From: Tateyamaria sp.
GTDB taxonomy: Bacteria; Pseudomonadota; Alphaproteobacteria; Rhodobacterales; Rhodobacteraceae
DNA: 37,016 nucleotides
Direction of reading: 5' to 3'
Assembly (NCBI GenBank): GCA_018668195.1
Contig: JABITU010000038.1
Location: 1 to 37,016, forward strand
Shown here in pieces: positions 26,142 through 35,373 of this stretch (its first letter is position 1; each line of letters opens with the position of its first letter). Position numbers and translations under genes: made by a program. The notes beneath the pieces were generated by a model. The model saw only the letters and a list, made by a program, of their open reading frames with translations, was not told the DNA's origin and did not search any database.

Positions 26142-27614
26142 ATGTTGATTTGGTTCCTTCCACTGTTCCTGTTGTTCTTGCTGATCGGATTGCCAGTGTT
26201 CTTTGGCCTGCTGGCCGCGCCCGGCTTGCTTCTTTGGCTGAACGGGCAAGAAAAAGACATCACGCTGCTGTACCGGAACGTCTATAACGGCATGGACAGC
26301 TTTCCGCTCATGGCGATCCCGTTCTTTATGCTGGCAGGCGAGTTGATGAACAAAGGCGGCATCACCATCCGCCTTGTACAGTTCAGCCAAGCGCTGATGG
26401 GCCACCTGCGGGGCGGCTTGGCACAGGTCAACGTCTTGTCGTCGATCTTATTTGCGGGCCTGTCCGGCTCGGCTGTGGCTGACACCTCTGCCTTGGGGTC
26501 CATGCTGATTCCCGCGATGGAGAAAGAGGGATATACCCGTCGTTTCGCTGCGGCCATCACGGCTGCAAGTTCCGTTATCGGCCCGATCATCCCACCGTCG
26601 GGCATCATGATCATTTATGCCTATGTCATGGGTGAAAGTGTGGCTGCGCTGTTCCTTGCTGGCATCGTGCCTGGTATTCTTGTGGGCGTGGGGCTCATGG
26701 TCATGATCCGCGTAACCGCCGACCGCTATGACCTGCCTGCGGCGAAACGTGTTGCCTTTGATGGAGTCGAGCTTGGCAATCTGGAAAAATGGGTATCTTT
26801 TGCCCTTGTGCGGCTGAACATAGGTCTGCTGATCTGGGTTATCGCGCCGCTGCCTGAAACCGCGGGCCTGATGACATGGGTGACATTTCTTGGGGCTCTC
26901 GCCGTAGCGCACGCGCTGATGCTGGCCTTGCGCACGCAGGTCAGCTCAGAGTTTCGCACAATCTGCAAGCGCTCAATCGTGCCGCTGCAAACACCTGTGC
27001 TGATCCTTGGTGGCATCCTTGGTGGCGTGTTCACACCAACCGAAGCGGCCGCAGTCGCCGTGGCCTATGCGCTATTTGTTGCGTTTTTTGTGCTGCGCAC
27101 CATGTCGCTCAGGGATTTGCCCGATATTCTGAGCCGAGCGGGGCTGACGTCAGCAGTGGTGCTGTTGCTGGTTGGCGCGGCAATGGCATTCAAGACGGTT
27201 GTGTCGCTGTCTTATGCGCCACAGATACTGGCGGATTATATTCTGACGCTGTCGGAAAACCCGCTTATCCTTTTGTTCCTGATCAACCTGTTGCTGTTCA
27301 TCGTGGGCATGTTCCTCGATGCAGGGCCGGCGATTATCATCCTTGGCCCAATTCTTGCGCCCATCTTCACGGACTTGGGCGTAGACAGTATCCATTTCGC
27401 CATCATCATGAGCGTGAATTTGACCGTGGGATTGGCGACGCCGCCCATGGGGCTTGTGCTTTTTGTGGCTGCAGCAGTCAGCAAAGAAAAGGTCGAAACC
27501 ATAGCCAAGGCAATTCTGCCTTTCCTTGCGGTTGAAGTGGCAGTGATTTTCTTGATCACCTATGTGCCTGCAATTTCCATGACCATTCCCCGCCTGACGG
27601 GGTTTGCAAATTAA
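26142..27614 (+). CDS. dctM: TRAP transporter large permease subunit (DctM type)
   Basis: A 490-residue inner-membrane protein with about a dozen or more hydrophobic segments, the sodium-coupled transport core of a TRAP system. Hallmarks are the N-terminal IGLPVFFGLLAAPG, FPLMAIPFFMLAGELMNKGG, LFAGLSGSAVADTSALGSMLIPAM, GPIIPPSGIMIIY, GGIFTPTEAAAV-like GGVFTPTEAAAVAV, and the C-terminal VNLTVGLATPPMGLVLF. It is a little longer than the usual ~430 residues because of a charged insert near 200-260. It abuts dctQ (TAAATG), with dctP 35 bases downstream. Confidence 0.95.
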   Translation: MLIWFLPLFLLFLLIGLPVFFGLLAAPGLLLWLNGQEKDITLLYRNVYNGMDSFPLMAIPFFMLAGELMNKGGITIRLVQFSQALMGHLRGGLAQVNVLSSILFAGLSGSAVADTSALGSMLIPAMEKEGYTRRFAAAITAASSVIGPIIPPSGIMIIYAYVMGESVAALFLAGIVPGILVGVGLMVMIRVTADRYDLPAAKRVAFDGVELGNLEKWVSFALVRLNIGLLIWVIAPLPETAGLMTWVTFLGALAVAHALMLALRTQVSSEFRTICKRSIVPLQTPVLILGGILGGVFTPTEAAAVAVAYALFVAFFVLRTMSLRDLPDILSRAGLTSAVVLLLVGAAMAFKTVVSLSYAPQILADYILTLSENPLILLFLINLLLFIVGMFLDAGPAIIILGPILAPIFTDLGVDSIHFAIIMSVNLTVGLATPPMGLVLFVAAAVSKEKVETIAKAILPFLAVEVAVIFLITYVPAISMTIPRLTGFAN

Positions 27615-27649
27615 TACTTATCCAGAGCTTAACGGGAGGACTGAACCAA

Positions 27650-28708
27650 ATGCTCAAAACGACCCTTAAAACCCTAACGGCCGCGGCGCTTGTCGCCGGA
27701 TCGGCCATGATGGCATCGGCACAGGATTATACGATCCGCGCCACCGCCAACTCGAACACCAACGACGAAGACTATGATGGTCTGGTCGTATTCAAGAATT
27801 ATGTCGAAGCGGCCTCGAACGGTGCCATCGCCGTAGAGTTGTTCATCGGGACACAGCTGTGTTCAAACGGGGCGGAATGCCTGCAAGGTGTGGCCGACGG
27901 TTCGATCGATGTCTACATTTCGACATCGGGCGGCGCATCAGGCATCTTCCCCTACGTGCAGGTCTTGGATTTGCCGTACCTGATGGCAGACGACCGCATC
28001 GCCGAGCATGTCCTTTCTGGCGATTTCACCCGCACAATGCGCGACATGGCGCTTGAGGATTCTGGTGGTGCTATCCGCCTGATGACAATTGGTAACACTG
28101 GCGGCTGGCGCAACTTTGCCAATACGCAACGCCGTGTCGCCGAACCTGCCGACATGGACGGCCTGAAAATTCGTACGGTCGTTGCCGACCTGCCACAGGA
28201 GTTGGTCAAGGCGCTGGGCGCGTCCCCAACTCCAATCCCATGGCCCGAGCTGTTCACATCGTTCCAAACTGGCGTTGTTGAGGGTTCCAAAAACGGCATC
28301 ACCGACATTATGGGCATGAAGTTCCCTGATGCAGGTCTGCAATATGTCACGCTGGACGGTCACGCCTATATGGGCGCACTGTGGTGGATGTCGAATGAAA
28401 ACTTCATGGGCATGCCCGAAGACATGCGCCGCGTTGTGGTCGACGGATTCTATGCGCTGCAACAGGCGACATTCGCTTCGCCAAAGCGCAAGTCGATCCA
28501 GGCATATGAAGACTTTGTAGCTGGTGGTGGCGATCTCTATGTGCCGACACCCGCGCAAAAAGCAGCCTTTGCAGCCGCAGCAGCGCCTGTGAACGACTGG
28601 TTCATTGGCAACGTAGCACGCGGCGGTGAAATTCTGTCGGCACTGCAAGAGGCCGTGGCCGAGGCTGAGACCGAAGTGAACGCAGCCCGTGCAGCTGATC
28701 TGAATTAA
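27650..28708 (+). CDS. dctP: TRAP transporter periplasmic substrate-binding protein (DctP type)
   Basis: A 352-residue periplasmic receptor with a signal peptide of about 24 residues ending MMASAQ. The DctP fold is shown by GLKIRTVVADLPQELVKALGASPTPIPWPELFTSFQ (split motif, about 171-206). Arg175 is at the position of the conserved arginine that clamps an acidic group in TRAP receptors, and EGSKNGITDIMGMKF follows. The ligand is therefore probably anionic, a carboxylate or sulfonate, which fits a sulfosugar. Cys71 and Cys77 could form a disulfide. A GGGAGGA precedes the ATG, and a strong terminator 40 bases after the stop ends the operon. Confidence 0.94.
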   Translation: MLKTTLKTLTAAALVAGSAMMASAQDYTIRATANSNTNDEDYDGLVVFKNYVEAASNGAIAVELFIGTQLCSNGAECLQGVADGSIDVYISTSGGASGIFPYVQVLDLPYLMADDRIAEHVLSGDFTRTMRDMALEDSGGAIRLMTIGNTGGWRNFANTQRRVAEPADMDGLKIRTVVADLPQELVKALGASPTPIPWPELFTSFQTGVVEGSKNGITDIMGMKFPDAGLQYVTLDGHAYMGALWWMSNENFMGMPEDMRRVVVDGFYALQQATFASPKRKSIQAYEDFVAGGGDLYVPTPAQKAAFAAAAAPVNDWFIGNVARGGEILSALQEAVAEAETEVNAARAADLN

Positions 28709-28747
28709 GCTGCTTGCGGACTATGATCCGCAACGCTGGAATTGTGG

Positions 28748-28777
28748 AAAGGCCGCTCTGAACAGGGCGGCCTTTTT
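28748..28777 (+). terminator. Rho-independent terminator after dctP
   Basis: The stem AAAGGCCGC / GCGGCCTTT has a 10-base loop and ends in a run of five T. It lies 40 bases downstream of the dctP stop and closes the monooxygenase-TRAP operon. Confidence 0.88.
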
Positions 28778-28936
28778 GCGTGATGCTCAGACGCGTTTAA
28801 TTACTCTTGGTCGACAGAAAAGCATATGGCACCATGCAACTGGAGCGATTATTCGAGAAGAACTTTACCCTAAAGCAACGCGATGATGCTTGACGCACGT
28901 GAACTTGAAGCAGGGGTCATATTAGGAAATGACGTT

Positions 28937-30061
28937 ATGACGACACGTAATCGCGCACTTATGCCAGAATACCTGCGGCTTGTCGCACTGTTTGGAATAG
29001 TGGTTGTGAACGTGCAGTTCATAGCATTTTCGGCCTTGCATGGTTTTATTGAACCCGCCGGAGAGACATTTCGCGATGCTGTAACCCTATGGCTGGTCAA
29101 CGGACTGGCGCTGCTCAAGACTTATGGCTTGTTTTCTTTCATGTTTGGTGTGGGTCTTGGGTTTCTCATGCGATCTGCTGACATGCAAAACATGCCGTTT
29201 GGCCGCATCTATCGGAACCGGATGATTGGCCTTGTCGTGCTGGGAATAGCGCATGGGTGCTTGTTCTTTCCTGGGGACATTCTGGTCATTTATGCGGCAA
29301 CGGGCACCATTCTGTTTTTTCTGCGCAACCTTGCTGTGAAAAAGCTGGTTAAAGTTGGGATTGTGCTGCTTGTTCTGCAGACTTTCGTTGCGTTGTCGTT
29401 ATTCTTTATGCCTTCGGGAACACCAGCAGAAATTTTCCGGTTTGAAGAGGCGGCCTACGGCAATGGCGGTTTCCTTGACGCTGTGATTTTCAGAAGCATC
29501 GGTTTTGCACTCACTATGCCGCTGTTCCTTATTATTCAGGGAACCTCGGCGCTAGGTTGGTTTTGCCTTGGATTGGCATCTGTGAAATCGGGTATGATTG
29601 ATGATGCCATGCATCCGCTGTGGCGCCGCGCCCGACGCCTATGCCTGCTGCCGGGTGTTGGCATTAGCTTGCTGGGGGCGGGGTTGTGGCAATGGGGGCC
29701 CGTTTGGCCTGGCGCTGCACTTACGATGATCGTCGCACCCGTTTCGACCTTGGGATACCTTGGCCTGATCGCTATGGTGTCGCGCGCACCGGGACCGATG
29801 ATGTCGCGAGCTTTGGCCGCTGGTGGATCAAGCCTGAGCATTTATTTGGGTCAGTCCATTCTCTTGTCGACCGTCTTTTCAGCCTATGGTTTGGGCCTGT
29901 GGAGCCAAGTTGACCGCGCAACCGCATCTGGCATCGCTGTTTTGGTGACGATTGTGTTGATTATTGCCGTAATGATCTGGCGGAGCTGGTTCAAGCTTGG
30001 CCCATTTGAATGGGTGTTGCGATGGATCACTTATGCCGGGGCGCGCCGATCACTAAACTGA
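28937..30061 (+). CDS. DUF418 family membrane protein
   Basis: A 374-residue inner-membrane protein with about nine to ten hydrophobic segments. The N-terminal MPEYLRLVALFGIVVVNV resembles the start of DUF418/YeiB-like proteins, YGLFSFMFGVGLGFLM is a conserved loop, and the C-terminal DUF418 ending is FKLGPFEWVLRWITY. The ATG at 28937 (MTTRNRAL) is preferred, with AGGAAA upstream; a start at 28883 is possible and would add 18 residues. The gene is alone, between the terminator after dctP and a terminator at 30155. The function of the family is unknown. Confidence 0.82.
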   Translation: MTTRNRALMPEYLRLVALFGIVVVNVQFIAFSALHGFIEPAGETFRDAVTLWLVNGLALLKTYGLFSFMFGVGLGFLMRSADMQNMPFGRIYRNRMIGLVVLGIAHGCLFFPGDILVIYAATGTILFFLRNLAVKKLVKVGIVLLVLQTFVALSLFFMPSGTPAEIFRFEEAAYGNGGFLDAVIFRSIGFALTMPLFLIIQGTSALGWFCLGLASVKSGMIDDAMHPLWRRARRLCLLPGVGISLLGAGLWQWGPVWPGAALTMIVAPVSTLGYLGLIAMVSRAPGPMMSRALAAGGSSLSIYLGQSILLSTVFSAYGLGLWSQVDRATASGIAVLVTIVLIIAVMIWRSWFKLGPFEWVLRWITYAGARRSLN

Positions 30062-30154
30062 CGTTTTTAAAAATGAAGGTTTCGGCGCTTATCCAATGCC
30101 GGACTGAAGTCTGCCGTTACTGATTGGTCATTCGCTGCACCAAGCGCGTTGTAT

Positions 30155-30184
30155 AAACACCTCTTGCTCACAAAAGGTGTTTTT
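30155..30184 (+). terminator. Probable terminator after the DUF418 gene
   Basis: AAACACCT pairs with AGGTGTTT across a 12-base loop, and the right arm runs into TTTTT. It lies 93 bases after the DUF418 stop, within a 259-base gap (30062-30320) before the convergent glpK. Nothing else is recognised in that gap. Confidence 0.6.
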
Positions 30185-30320
30185 GGGGGTCTCAGACGTC
30201 TAGGCTGGATCCCTCGGAAGGTTGGCAAACGGCTGCACCGGTTCCGGAGCCATGGAATCGTATTGCGTGATTGTCGATGGCCAACAGTCATTTGCCAAAG
30301 AGTGCAGCGGACGTTGCCTT

Positions 30321-31793
30321 TTAAACGGATTGAGTGGCTGCAATGGCGCGTTGCCAACGTGCATATCCCTTTTCGCGTGCAGCCTCGTCTATAATCGGCG
30401 TAAAGCGTGCGTCGCGGGCCCATGTCGCGGCAAATCCGTCCATGTCAGGATAGAGTCCTGCTCGCATCCCGGCCAGCCAAGCCGCTCCAAGCGCGGTAGT
30501 CTCAAGACCTACTGGCCGGTCGACGGGTGCGCCCAGCATGTCCGAAAGAAACTGCATAGCCCAGTCATTTGCGCTAAGACCACCATCGACACGAAGCACA
30601 GCTTCGTCGCCTTCGGGCCAGTCTGCTCGCATTGCTTCCCACAGATCTCGAGTCTGAAATCCAATGCTTTCTAGCGCGGCGCGGGCCATGTCGGCGGCAT
30701 TTGTATCGCGTGTCAGGCCATATACAGCGCCCCTGCAATCTGGATTCCAATAGGGCGCGCCAAGGCCGGTAAACGCTGGCACTAGGGTCACATTACCTCG
30801 CCCCTGATCGGCGAGAACCTGCGTTTCAGCCGCAGTCGTAATAATTTCCAGTCCGTCACGCAGCCATTGCACGACCGCACCGGCGACAAAGATTGACCCT
30901 TCGAGCGCATAAGTCGGCTTGCCATCCAGTTGATACGCCACGGTTGTCAGCAACCGGTTCCGTGACCGTGTCGGCGTATCCCCGGTATTCAAAAGTGCGA
31001 AACAGCCGGTGCCGTATGTTGACTTTAGCATTCCGGGTTTAAAACAGGCCTGCCCAATGGTGGCGGCTTGCTGATCGCCGGCAACGCCAAGTATGGGTGT
31101 CGCCCCACCAAGTAAGTCGGTCACGCCAAAGTCTGAGGCGCAGTCGCGGACCTCGGGCAGCATTTGCATCGGGATGTCGAGCATGGCGCACATCTCGGGG
31201 CTCCATGCGCTTTTGTGGATGTCGTACAGCATAGTGCGTGCGGCATTCGTGGCGTCAGTCACGTGGGCTGCACCGCCGGTCATATGCCAGATCAAAAAGC
31301 TGTCGACCGTACCGAAAAGCAATTCACCGGCTGCTGCACGTTCGCGGGCGCCGGGGTTCTGGTCGAGGATCCACTTGACTTTCGTGGCGCTGAAATACGG
31401 ATCAAGCAGTAGGCCGGTGATGTCTGTCACCTGATCGCTGTGCCCGGCTGCTCGCAGGCTTTCGCACATCTTGGCGGTACGACGGTCTTGCCAAACAATC
31501 GCATTGTGCAAAGGCGCACCAGTGTTTGCATCCCATATAACGGTGGTTTCCCGTTGATTTGTGATACCGATGGCTGCAATGTCGTCTGCCTTTAAACTGG
31601 CCTTTTTTAACGCTTCTGCACATGTGGATTTGACTGTAGCCAAAAGATCGGCGGGCTCGTGTTCAACCCAGCCGCTTTCCGGAAAATGCTGAGTGAATTC
31701 TTCTTGTGCGCTGGCAATGGGTTGCATGTTGGCGTCAAAGATAATGGCCCGCGATGAAGTCGTGCCCTGATCAATGGCAAGAATATGTGTCAT
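30321..31793 (-). CDS. glpK: Glycerol kinase
   Basis: A FGGY-family kinase, glycerol + ATP to sn-glycerol 3-phosphate. The 490 residues fit the family. It has [15 protein letters not shown] at the N terminus, [63 protein letters not shown] and [17 protein letters not shown]. All catalytic regions are intact. It overlaps the glpD stop by four bases (ATGA) and so is the second gene of a glpDK operon. No glpF or glpR is seen next to it. Confidence 0.97.
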   Translation of the reverse strand: MTHILAIDQGTTSSRAIIFDANMQPIASAQEEFTQHFPESGWVEHEPADLLATVKSTCAEALKKASLKADDIAAIGITNQRETTVIWDANTGAPLHNAIVWQDRRTAKMCESLRAAGHSDQVTDITGLLLDPYFSATKVKWILDQNPGARERAAAGELLFGTVDSFLIWHMTGGAAHVTDATNAARTMLYDIHKSAWSPEMCAMLDIPMQMLPEVRDCASDFGVTDLLGGATPILGVAGDQQAATIGQACFKPGMLKSTYGTGCFALLNTGDTPTRSRNRLLTTVAYQLDGKPTYALEGSIFVAGAVVQWLRDGLEIITTAAETQVLADQGRGNVTLVPAFTGLGAPYWNPDCRGAVYGLTRDTNAADMARAALESIGFQTRDLWEAMRADWPEGDEAVLRVDGGLSANDWAMQFLSDMLGAPVDRPVGLETTALGAAWLAGMRAGLYPDMDGFAATWARDARFTPIIDEAAREKGYARWQRAIAATQSV

Positions 31794-33322
31794 GCGGCCT
31801 GTTCCTTCATCCAGTCATCTACTGCCTCGCGCTCGGAAGCATTCAGGCGCAAACCCAATTTGGTCCGCCGCCAGAGCGCGTCATCGCCTGTTTTGGCGTA
31901 TTCGTGATCCACCATCCATTTCAATTCTGCCGCGGTCAACGTGGCCCCGAAATTCTGGCCAAGATCGTCGATTGTTGTCGCTGTACCAAGGATTTCTCGC
32001 GCTTCAGTTCCATAGGCACGGATTAGACGGGCTGCCCATTTCTGATCAAGAAACGGATAATCAGCCAAAAGCTGGTCACGCAGCGTAGTTACGTCGCCAA
32101 CGGCAAAATGGCCGCCAGGCATTGGGACACCGGCAGTCCAAGGTTGACCAAGCTGCATTTTTGCAAGTGCCTGTTCGGCCAGTTTGCGATATGTTGTGAT
32201 CTTGCCGCCGAAGACGCTCAGCACTGGCGGCCCGTTGTCATCCAGAGCAAGCACGTAATCGCGCGTGGCGGCCGTCGCTGATGAGGCACCGTCGTCATAT
32301 AGCGGGCGAACGCCGGAATAAGTCCAAACGACATCGTCTGGTGTCACGGGGGTCTTGAAATACTCAGATGCAAAGGCGCACAGATAGTCGCGCTCAGCGT
32401 CACTGATTGTGGGTTTTGTGTTGGCGTCTTCGTGTTCGGCATCTGTCGTGCCGATCAGGGTGAAATCCTGTTCATAGGGAATTGCAAAGATGATGCGCCC
32501 GTCCGTGCCTTGAAAGAAATAGGCCTTGTCATGATCATAGAGTTTTTTGGTCACGATATGGCTGCCACGCACTAGCCGGATGGCATGCTGCGTGTTCTGG
32601 CGCATGACCCCGGTCAGGATGTCCGCCACCCATGGGCCGCCCGCGTTGACGAGGGCTTTGGCGCGGAAGGTGCCTTTTGGTGTCTCGATCTCCCAAAGGG
32701 TGTCTGTGCGAGTGGCAACGGTCACGGGGCATCGGGTCAGGATCGTAGCGCCGCGCGCCTCTGAGTCGCGGGCGTTGAGCATCACCAGCCGTGAATCTTC
32801 TACCCAGCAGTCACTATATTCATAGGCCTTCTTAAATCGATTGTTTAGCGGTGCCCCCTCGGGCGCAGTTGCGAGGTCTAGTGTCTGGGTGCCAGGCAAG
32901 ATTTTCCGGCCACCAAGATTGTCATAAAGGAAAAGGCCAAGACGGATCAGCCATGCAGGCCGACGCCCTTTCATCCACGGCATTACCCATGTCAAAAGCC
33001 GTGATGTCGGTGTCTCGCTATCGAACCGCATATCTTTGGCATAGGGCAGCACAAAGCGCATTGGCCAGCTTATGTGTGGCATCGCCTTGAGCAGCACCTC
33101 GCGCTCTGTGAGCGCAGATTTGACAAGACCGAACTCAAAGAATTCAAGATAGCGCAATCCGCCATGGAACAATTTGGTTGATGATGATGAGGTCGCCCCG
33201 CCCAGATCACCGGCTTCAGCCAATGCAACGCTCAGACCGCGACCAGTAGCGTCGCGCGCAATACCGCATCCGTTGATGCCGCCGCCAATAATAAAAAGGT
33301 CGTATATCTTGCTGTCTGCCAA
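31790..33322 (-). CDS. glpD: Aerobic glycerol-3-phosphate dehydrogenase
   Basis: A 510-residue membrane-associated flavoenzyme oxidising glycerol 3-phosphate to dihydroxyacetone phosphate and passing electrons to the quinone pool. The FAD-binding start is [64 protein letters not shown] and [16 protein letters not shown] are family motifs, and a C-terminal DAO_C domain follows. It is translationally coupled to glpK. Upstream is a 338-base gap with an operator-like palindrome about 60 bases before the start. Confidence 0.97.
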   Translation of the reverse strand: MADSKIYDLFIIGGGINGCGIARDATGRGLSVALAEAGDLGGATSSSSTKLFHGGLRYLEFFEFGLVKSALTEREVLLKAMPHISWPMRFVLPYAKDMRFDSETPTSRLLTWVMPWMKGRRPAWLIRLGLFLYDNLGGRKILPGTQTLDLATAPEGAPLNNRFKKAYEYSDCWVEDSRLVMLNARDSEARGATILTRCPVTVATRTDTLWEIETPKGTFRAKALVNAGGPWVADILTGVMRQNTQHAIRLVRGSHIVTKKLYDHDKAYFFQGTDGRIIFAIPYEQDFTLIGTTDAEHEDANTKPTISDAERDYLCAFASEYFKTPVTPDDVVWTYSGVRPLYDDGASSATAATRDYVLALDDNGPPVLSVFGGKITTYRKLAEQALAKMQLGQPWTAGVPMPGGHFAVGDVTTLRDQLLADYPFLDQKWAARLIRAYGTEAREILGTATTIDDLGQNFGATLTAAELKWMVDHEYAKTGDDALWRRTKLGLRLNASEREAVDDWMKEQAA

Positions 33323-33660
33323 TTGACTGGCCCTCCATCCGGTGTTGAGCGTGTTTTAGGGCCATACGAAAGAAGCTTCAATCGTTAGCGTTAACTTCGT
33401 GCCAAATGGTAAGTGTCGCACATCACCAAATGTTGCGGAAATCATCTGATCTGACTTAATAATTTGCGAAACTTAAGCAGCAAGAAAAACTATAGGATAT
33501 CCAATTACCGGGATGCCAAGGCAGCACCGTACCACCCCAATTATGGATACCAGCAGCCTTTTTCGTTGCATCGAACATGAACAACAACTGGCTGGCATCA
33601 ATCGCAGCTGCAAAAATTCAGTAGGCACTGGTCCGGTAAAGATGACTGGTCTCTTGAGCT
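33323..33660. promoter_or_regulatory. 338-base gap between idi and glpD, with operator-like palindrome
   Basis: GTTAGCGTTAAC at 33384-33395 is a 12-base palindrome with one mismatch and a central CG, the shape of LacI-family operators, 62 bases upstream of glpD. The stretch 33430-33500 is AT-rich and may hold the glpD promoter. No TGT-N12-ACA site of the PpsR type was found. No gene is supported here; the frame at 33513-33734 runs into the end of idi and looks accidental. Confidence 0.45.
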
Positions 33661-34194
33661 TTAGGAAAGCGCCAGATCATGCCCAAAGATCGTATCGGCA
33701 TGATCGGTCATATAAATGCGTAGCCAAGGTGTAAACCGTTCCGGGTATTTCGACAGCGCGGTGCGCAGGTCGCGTACGTCAATCCATTCGGTTGCCATGA
33801 CCTCGTCTGGGTTTGCAGCAAATTCCACATTGTCCGGAGCAAATCCAACGTAGACTTCGACGACCTCGTGCTCGATCAGTCCGCTGCCGACCTCTGCACG
33901 GTATTCCAGGTGGTGGCGATGCTCGAGTGGAATCCCTGTTAGTCCCAACTCTTCGTCGAGGCGGCGCAGCGCACATTTTCCTGTATCTTCGTCCCAGTCG
34001 GGGTGCGTACAGCAGGTGTTCGCCCACAGCCCGGGCGTATGGTATTTGCCCATAGCGCGCTGCTGTAACAGAACTTTGCTTTGGTGAATTATAAAAACGG
34101 AAACCGCCTTATGGCGCAGCCCTCGCTGGTGTGCCTCAAGCTTCTCAACAGGGATCAGGGTGCCATCAACCCAGGCGGGGATCATGATGCTCAT
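33661..34194 (-). CDS. idi: Isopentenyl-diphosphate delta-isomerase (type I)
   Basis: Interconverts IPP and DMAPP, feeding carotenoid and the geranylgeranyl/phytyl tail of bacteriochlorophyll. A 177-residue Nudix-fold protein: LRHKAVSVFIIH with His28, WANTCCTHP with the catalytic Cys62 and metal ligand His64, ALRRLDEELGL Nudix helix, and EHE with Glu108 and Glu110 as metal/catalytic glutamates. It overlaps the bchP stop by four bases (ATGA). It is the last gene of the photosynthesis run, and beyond it the genes are unrelated (glpDK). Confidence 0.95.
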   Translation of the reverse strand: MSIMIPAWVDGTLIPVEKLEAHQRGLRHKAVSVFIIHQSKVLLQQRAMGKYHTPGLWANTCCTHPDWDEDTGKCALRRLDEELGLTGIPLEHRHHLEYRAEVGSGLIEHEVVEVYVGFAPDNVEFAANPDEVMATEWIDVRDLRTALSKYPERFTPWLRIYMTDHADTIFGHDLALS

Positions 34195-35369
34195 ACGTGT
34201 TCTGCCTTTATCAACCCAGTGAGGTGAGCCAGATTTTTGATGCCAATTTTAAGGTGGGCAAGAGGCCGTGCTTTTACCAACCTTTTGTTCATATAAGCTT
34301 CAAATGTGAGTTTTTGAACATCGACATCATGGCAGAGCGATACAAAGCGTTCGCGCCGGTCATCGGATCGGTAATAAGCGTTCTGCATCGAGGCAAGCAC
34401 CCGAAACACGGTCTTGTGTTCGCGCATAAAGAGCTTGCGTGCCAGCCGAAGGTCTTTGGCCCGCCCCGACGAAAGTGTCGCTGCACAGGCCGTTGCTGCG
34501 ACCCGTCCGCCGACCATGGCGTAGTAAATGCCTTCTCCCGAAGAAGGCGCCACAACGCCGGCGGCGTCCCCCGCAAGCACCACGTCTTGTCCGTTGTCCC
34601 ATCGGTCCAGCGGTTTGAGCGGGATGGGCGCGCCCTCTTTGCGAAGCGTCTCGCATTCGGCGAGGCCGGATGCTGCGCGCAGATCAGCCGTTGCCTGTTT
34701 GAGGTTCACCGAAGACAGTTCCGAACCCATGCCAACGCTTGCGCTATCGCCATGGGGAAAGACCCAGCCATAAAAATCCGGCGAGATCGCACCATCATAA
34801 ATCACGTCGCATCGGACCGGATCATAAATGTCGGTCTTAGCGGGGGCTTTGATGATCTCATGATAGGCAAAAACCAGTGGGACCTTGTCTGCATCTTTGA
34901 CTTCGGCCAACCCGACGCGGGATTTGGCCCCATCGGCGCCGATCACCAGCTTGCAGGGCAGTTCATGGGTTTCTTGCGTGGCCTTGTCGCGAAAGAACAC
35001 CACCGGTGTTCCGTTGGGCCGCTCGATTTTGACAAAGGTGCCGGTAAAATACGTGGCCCCCGCCGCGATAGCACGCGCGCGCAGAAAGGGATCAAAGTCC
35101 TTGCGATCAACCATGCCGACAAAGCCGTTTTCGATCGGGATATCCACGTGCCGCCCGGTCGGCGAGATCATGCGCGCTGTGTTTACCTTGGCCAGCAACT
35201 GATCGTCCCCGATATCAAAATCCTGCATCAGACGCGGTGGAATGGCACCGCCACAGGGTTTGATCCGACCTTCGCGGTCAAGCAAGGCAACGGAATGGCC
35301 CGAACGGACCAGATCTTCGGCTGCTGTGGCACCGGACGGCCCACCGCCAACGACGACGACATCATACAT
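34191..35369 (-). CDS. bchP: Geranylgeranyl diphosphate reductase (bacteriochlorophyll)
   Basis: A 392-residue FAD-dependent enzyme that reduces the geranylgeranyl tail of bacteriochlorophyll a to phytyl. The N-terminal VVVGGGPSGATAAEDLVRSG binds FAD. KPCGGAIPPRLMQDF is diagnostic of BchP/ChlP, and VIGADGAKSRVG and VLAGDAAGVVAPSSGEGIYYAM are further flavin and family motifs. It begins 4 bases after the stop of the PucC-like gene and overlaps idi, so bchG - carrier - bchP - idi forms one transcript. Confidence 0.96.
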   Translation of the reverse strand: MYDVVVVGGGPSGATAAEDLVRSGHSVALLDREGRIKPCGGAIPPRLMQDFDIGDDQLLAKVNTARMISPTGRHVDIPIENGFVGMVDRKDFDPFLRARAIAAGATYFTGTFVKIERPNGTPVVFFRDKATQETHELPCKLVIGADGAKSRVGLAEVKDADKVPLVFAYHEIIKAPAKTDIYDPVRCDVIYDGAISPDFYGWVFPHGDSASVGMGSELSSVNLKQATADLRAASGLAECETLRKEGAPIPLKPLDRWDNGQDVVLAGDAAGVVAPSSGEGIYYAMVGGRVAATACAATLSSGRAKDLRLARKLFMREHKTVFRVLASMQNAYYRSDDRRERFVSLCHDVDVQKLTFEAYMNKRLVKARPLAHLKIGIKNLAHLTGLIKAEHV

Positions 35370-35373
35370 ATCT

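Noticed and set aside
33323..33660. PpsR or FnrL sites for the photosynthesis genes
   Set aside because: No TGT-N12-ACA or FNR-type palindrome was found, and the bch run reads toward this gap, so its promoter is outside the window.
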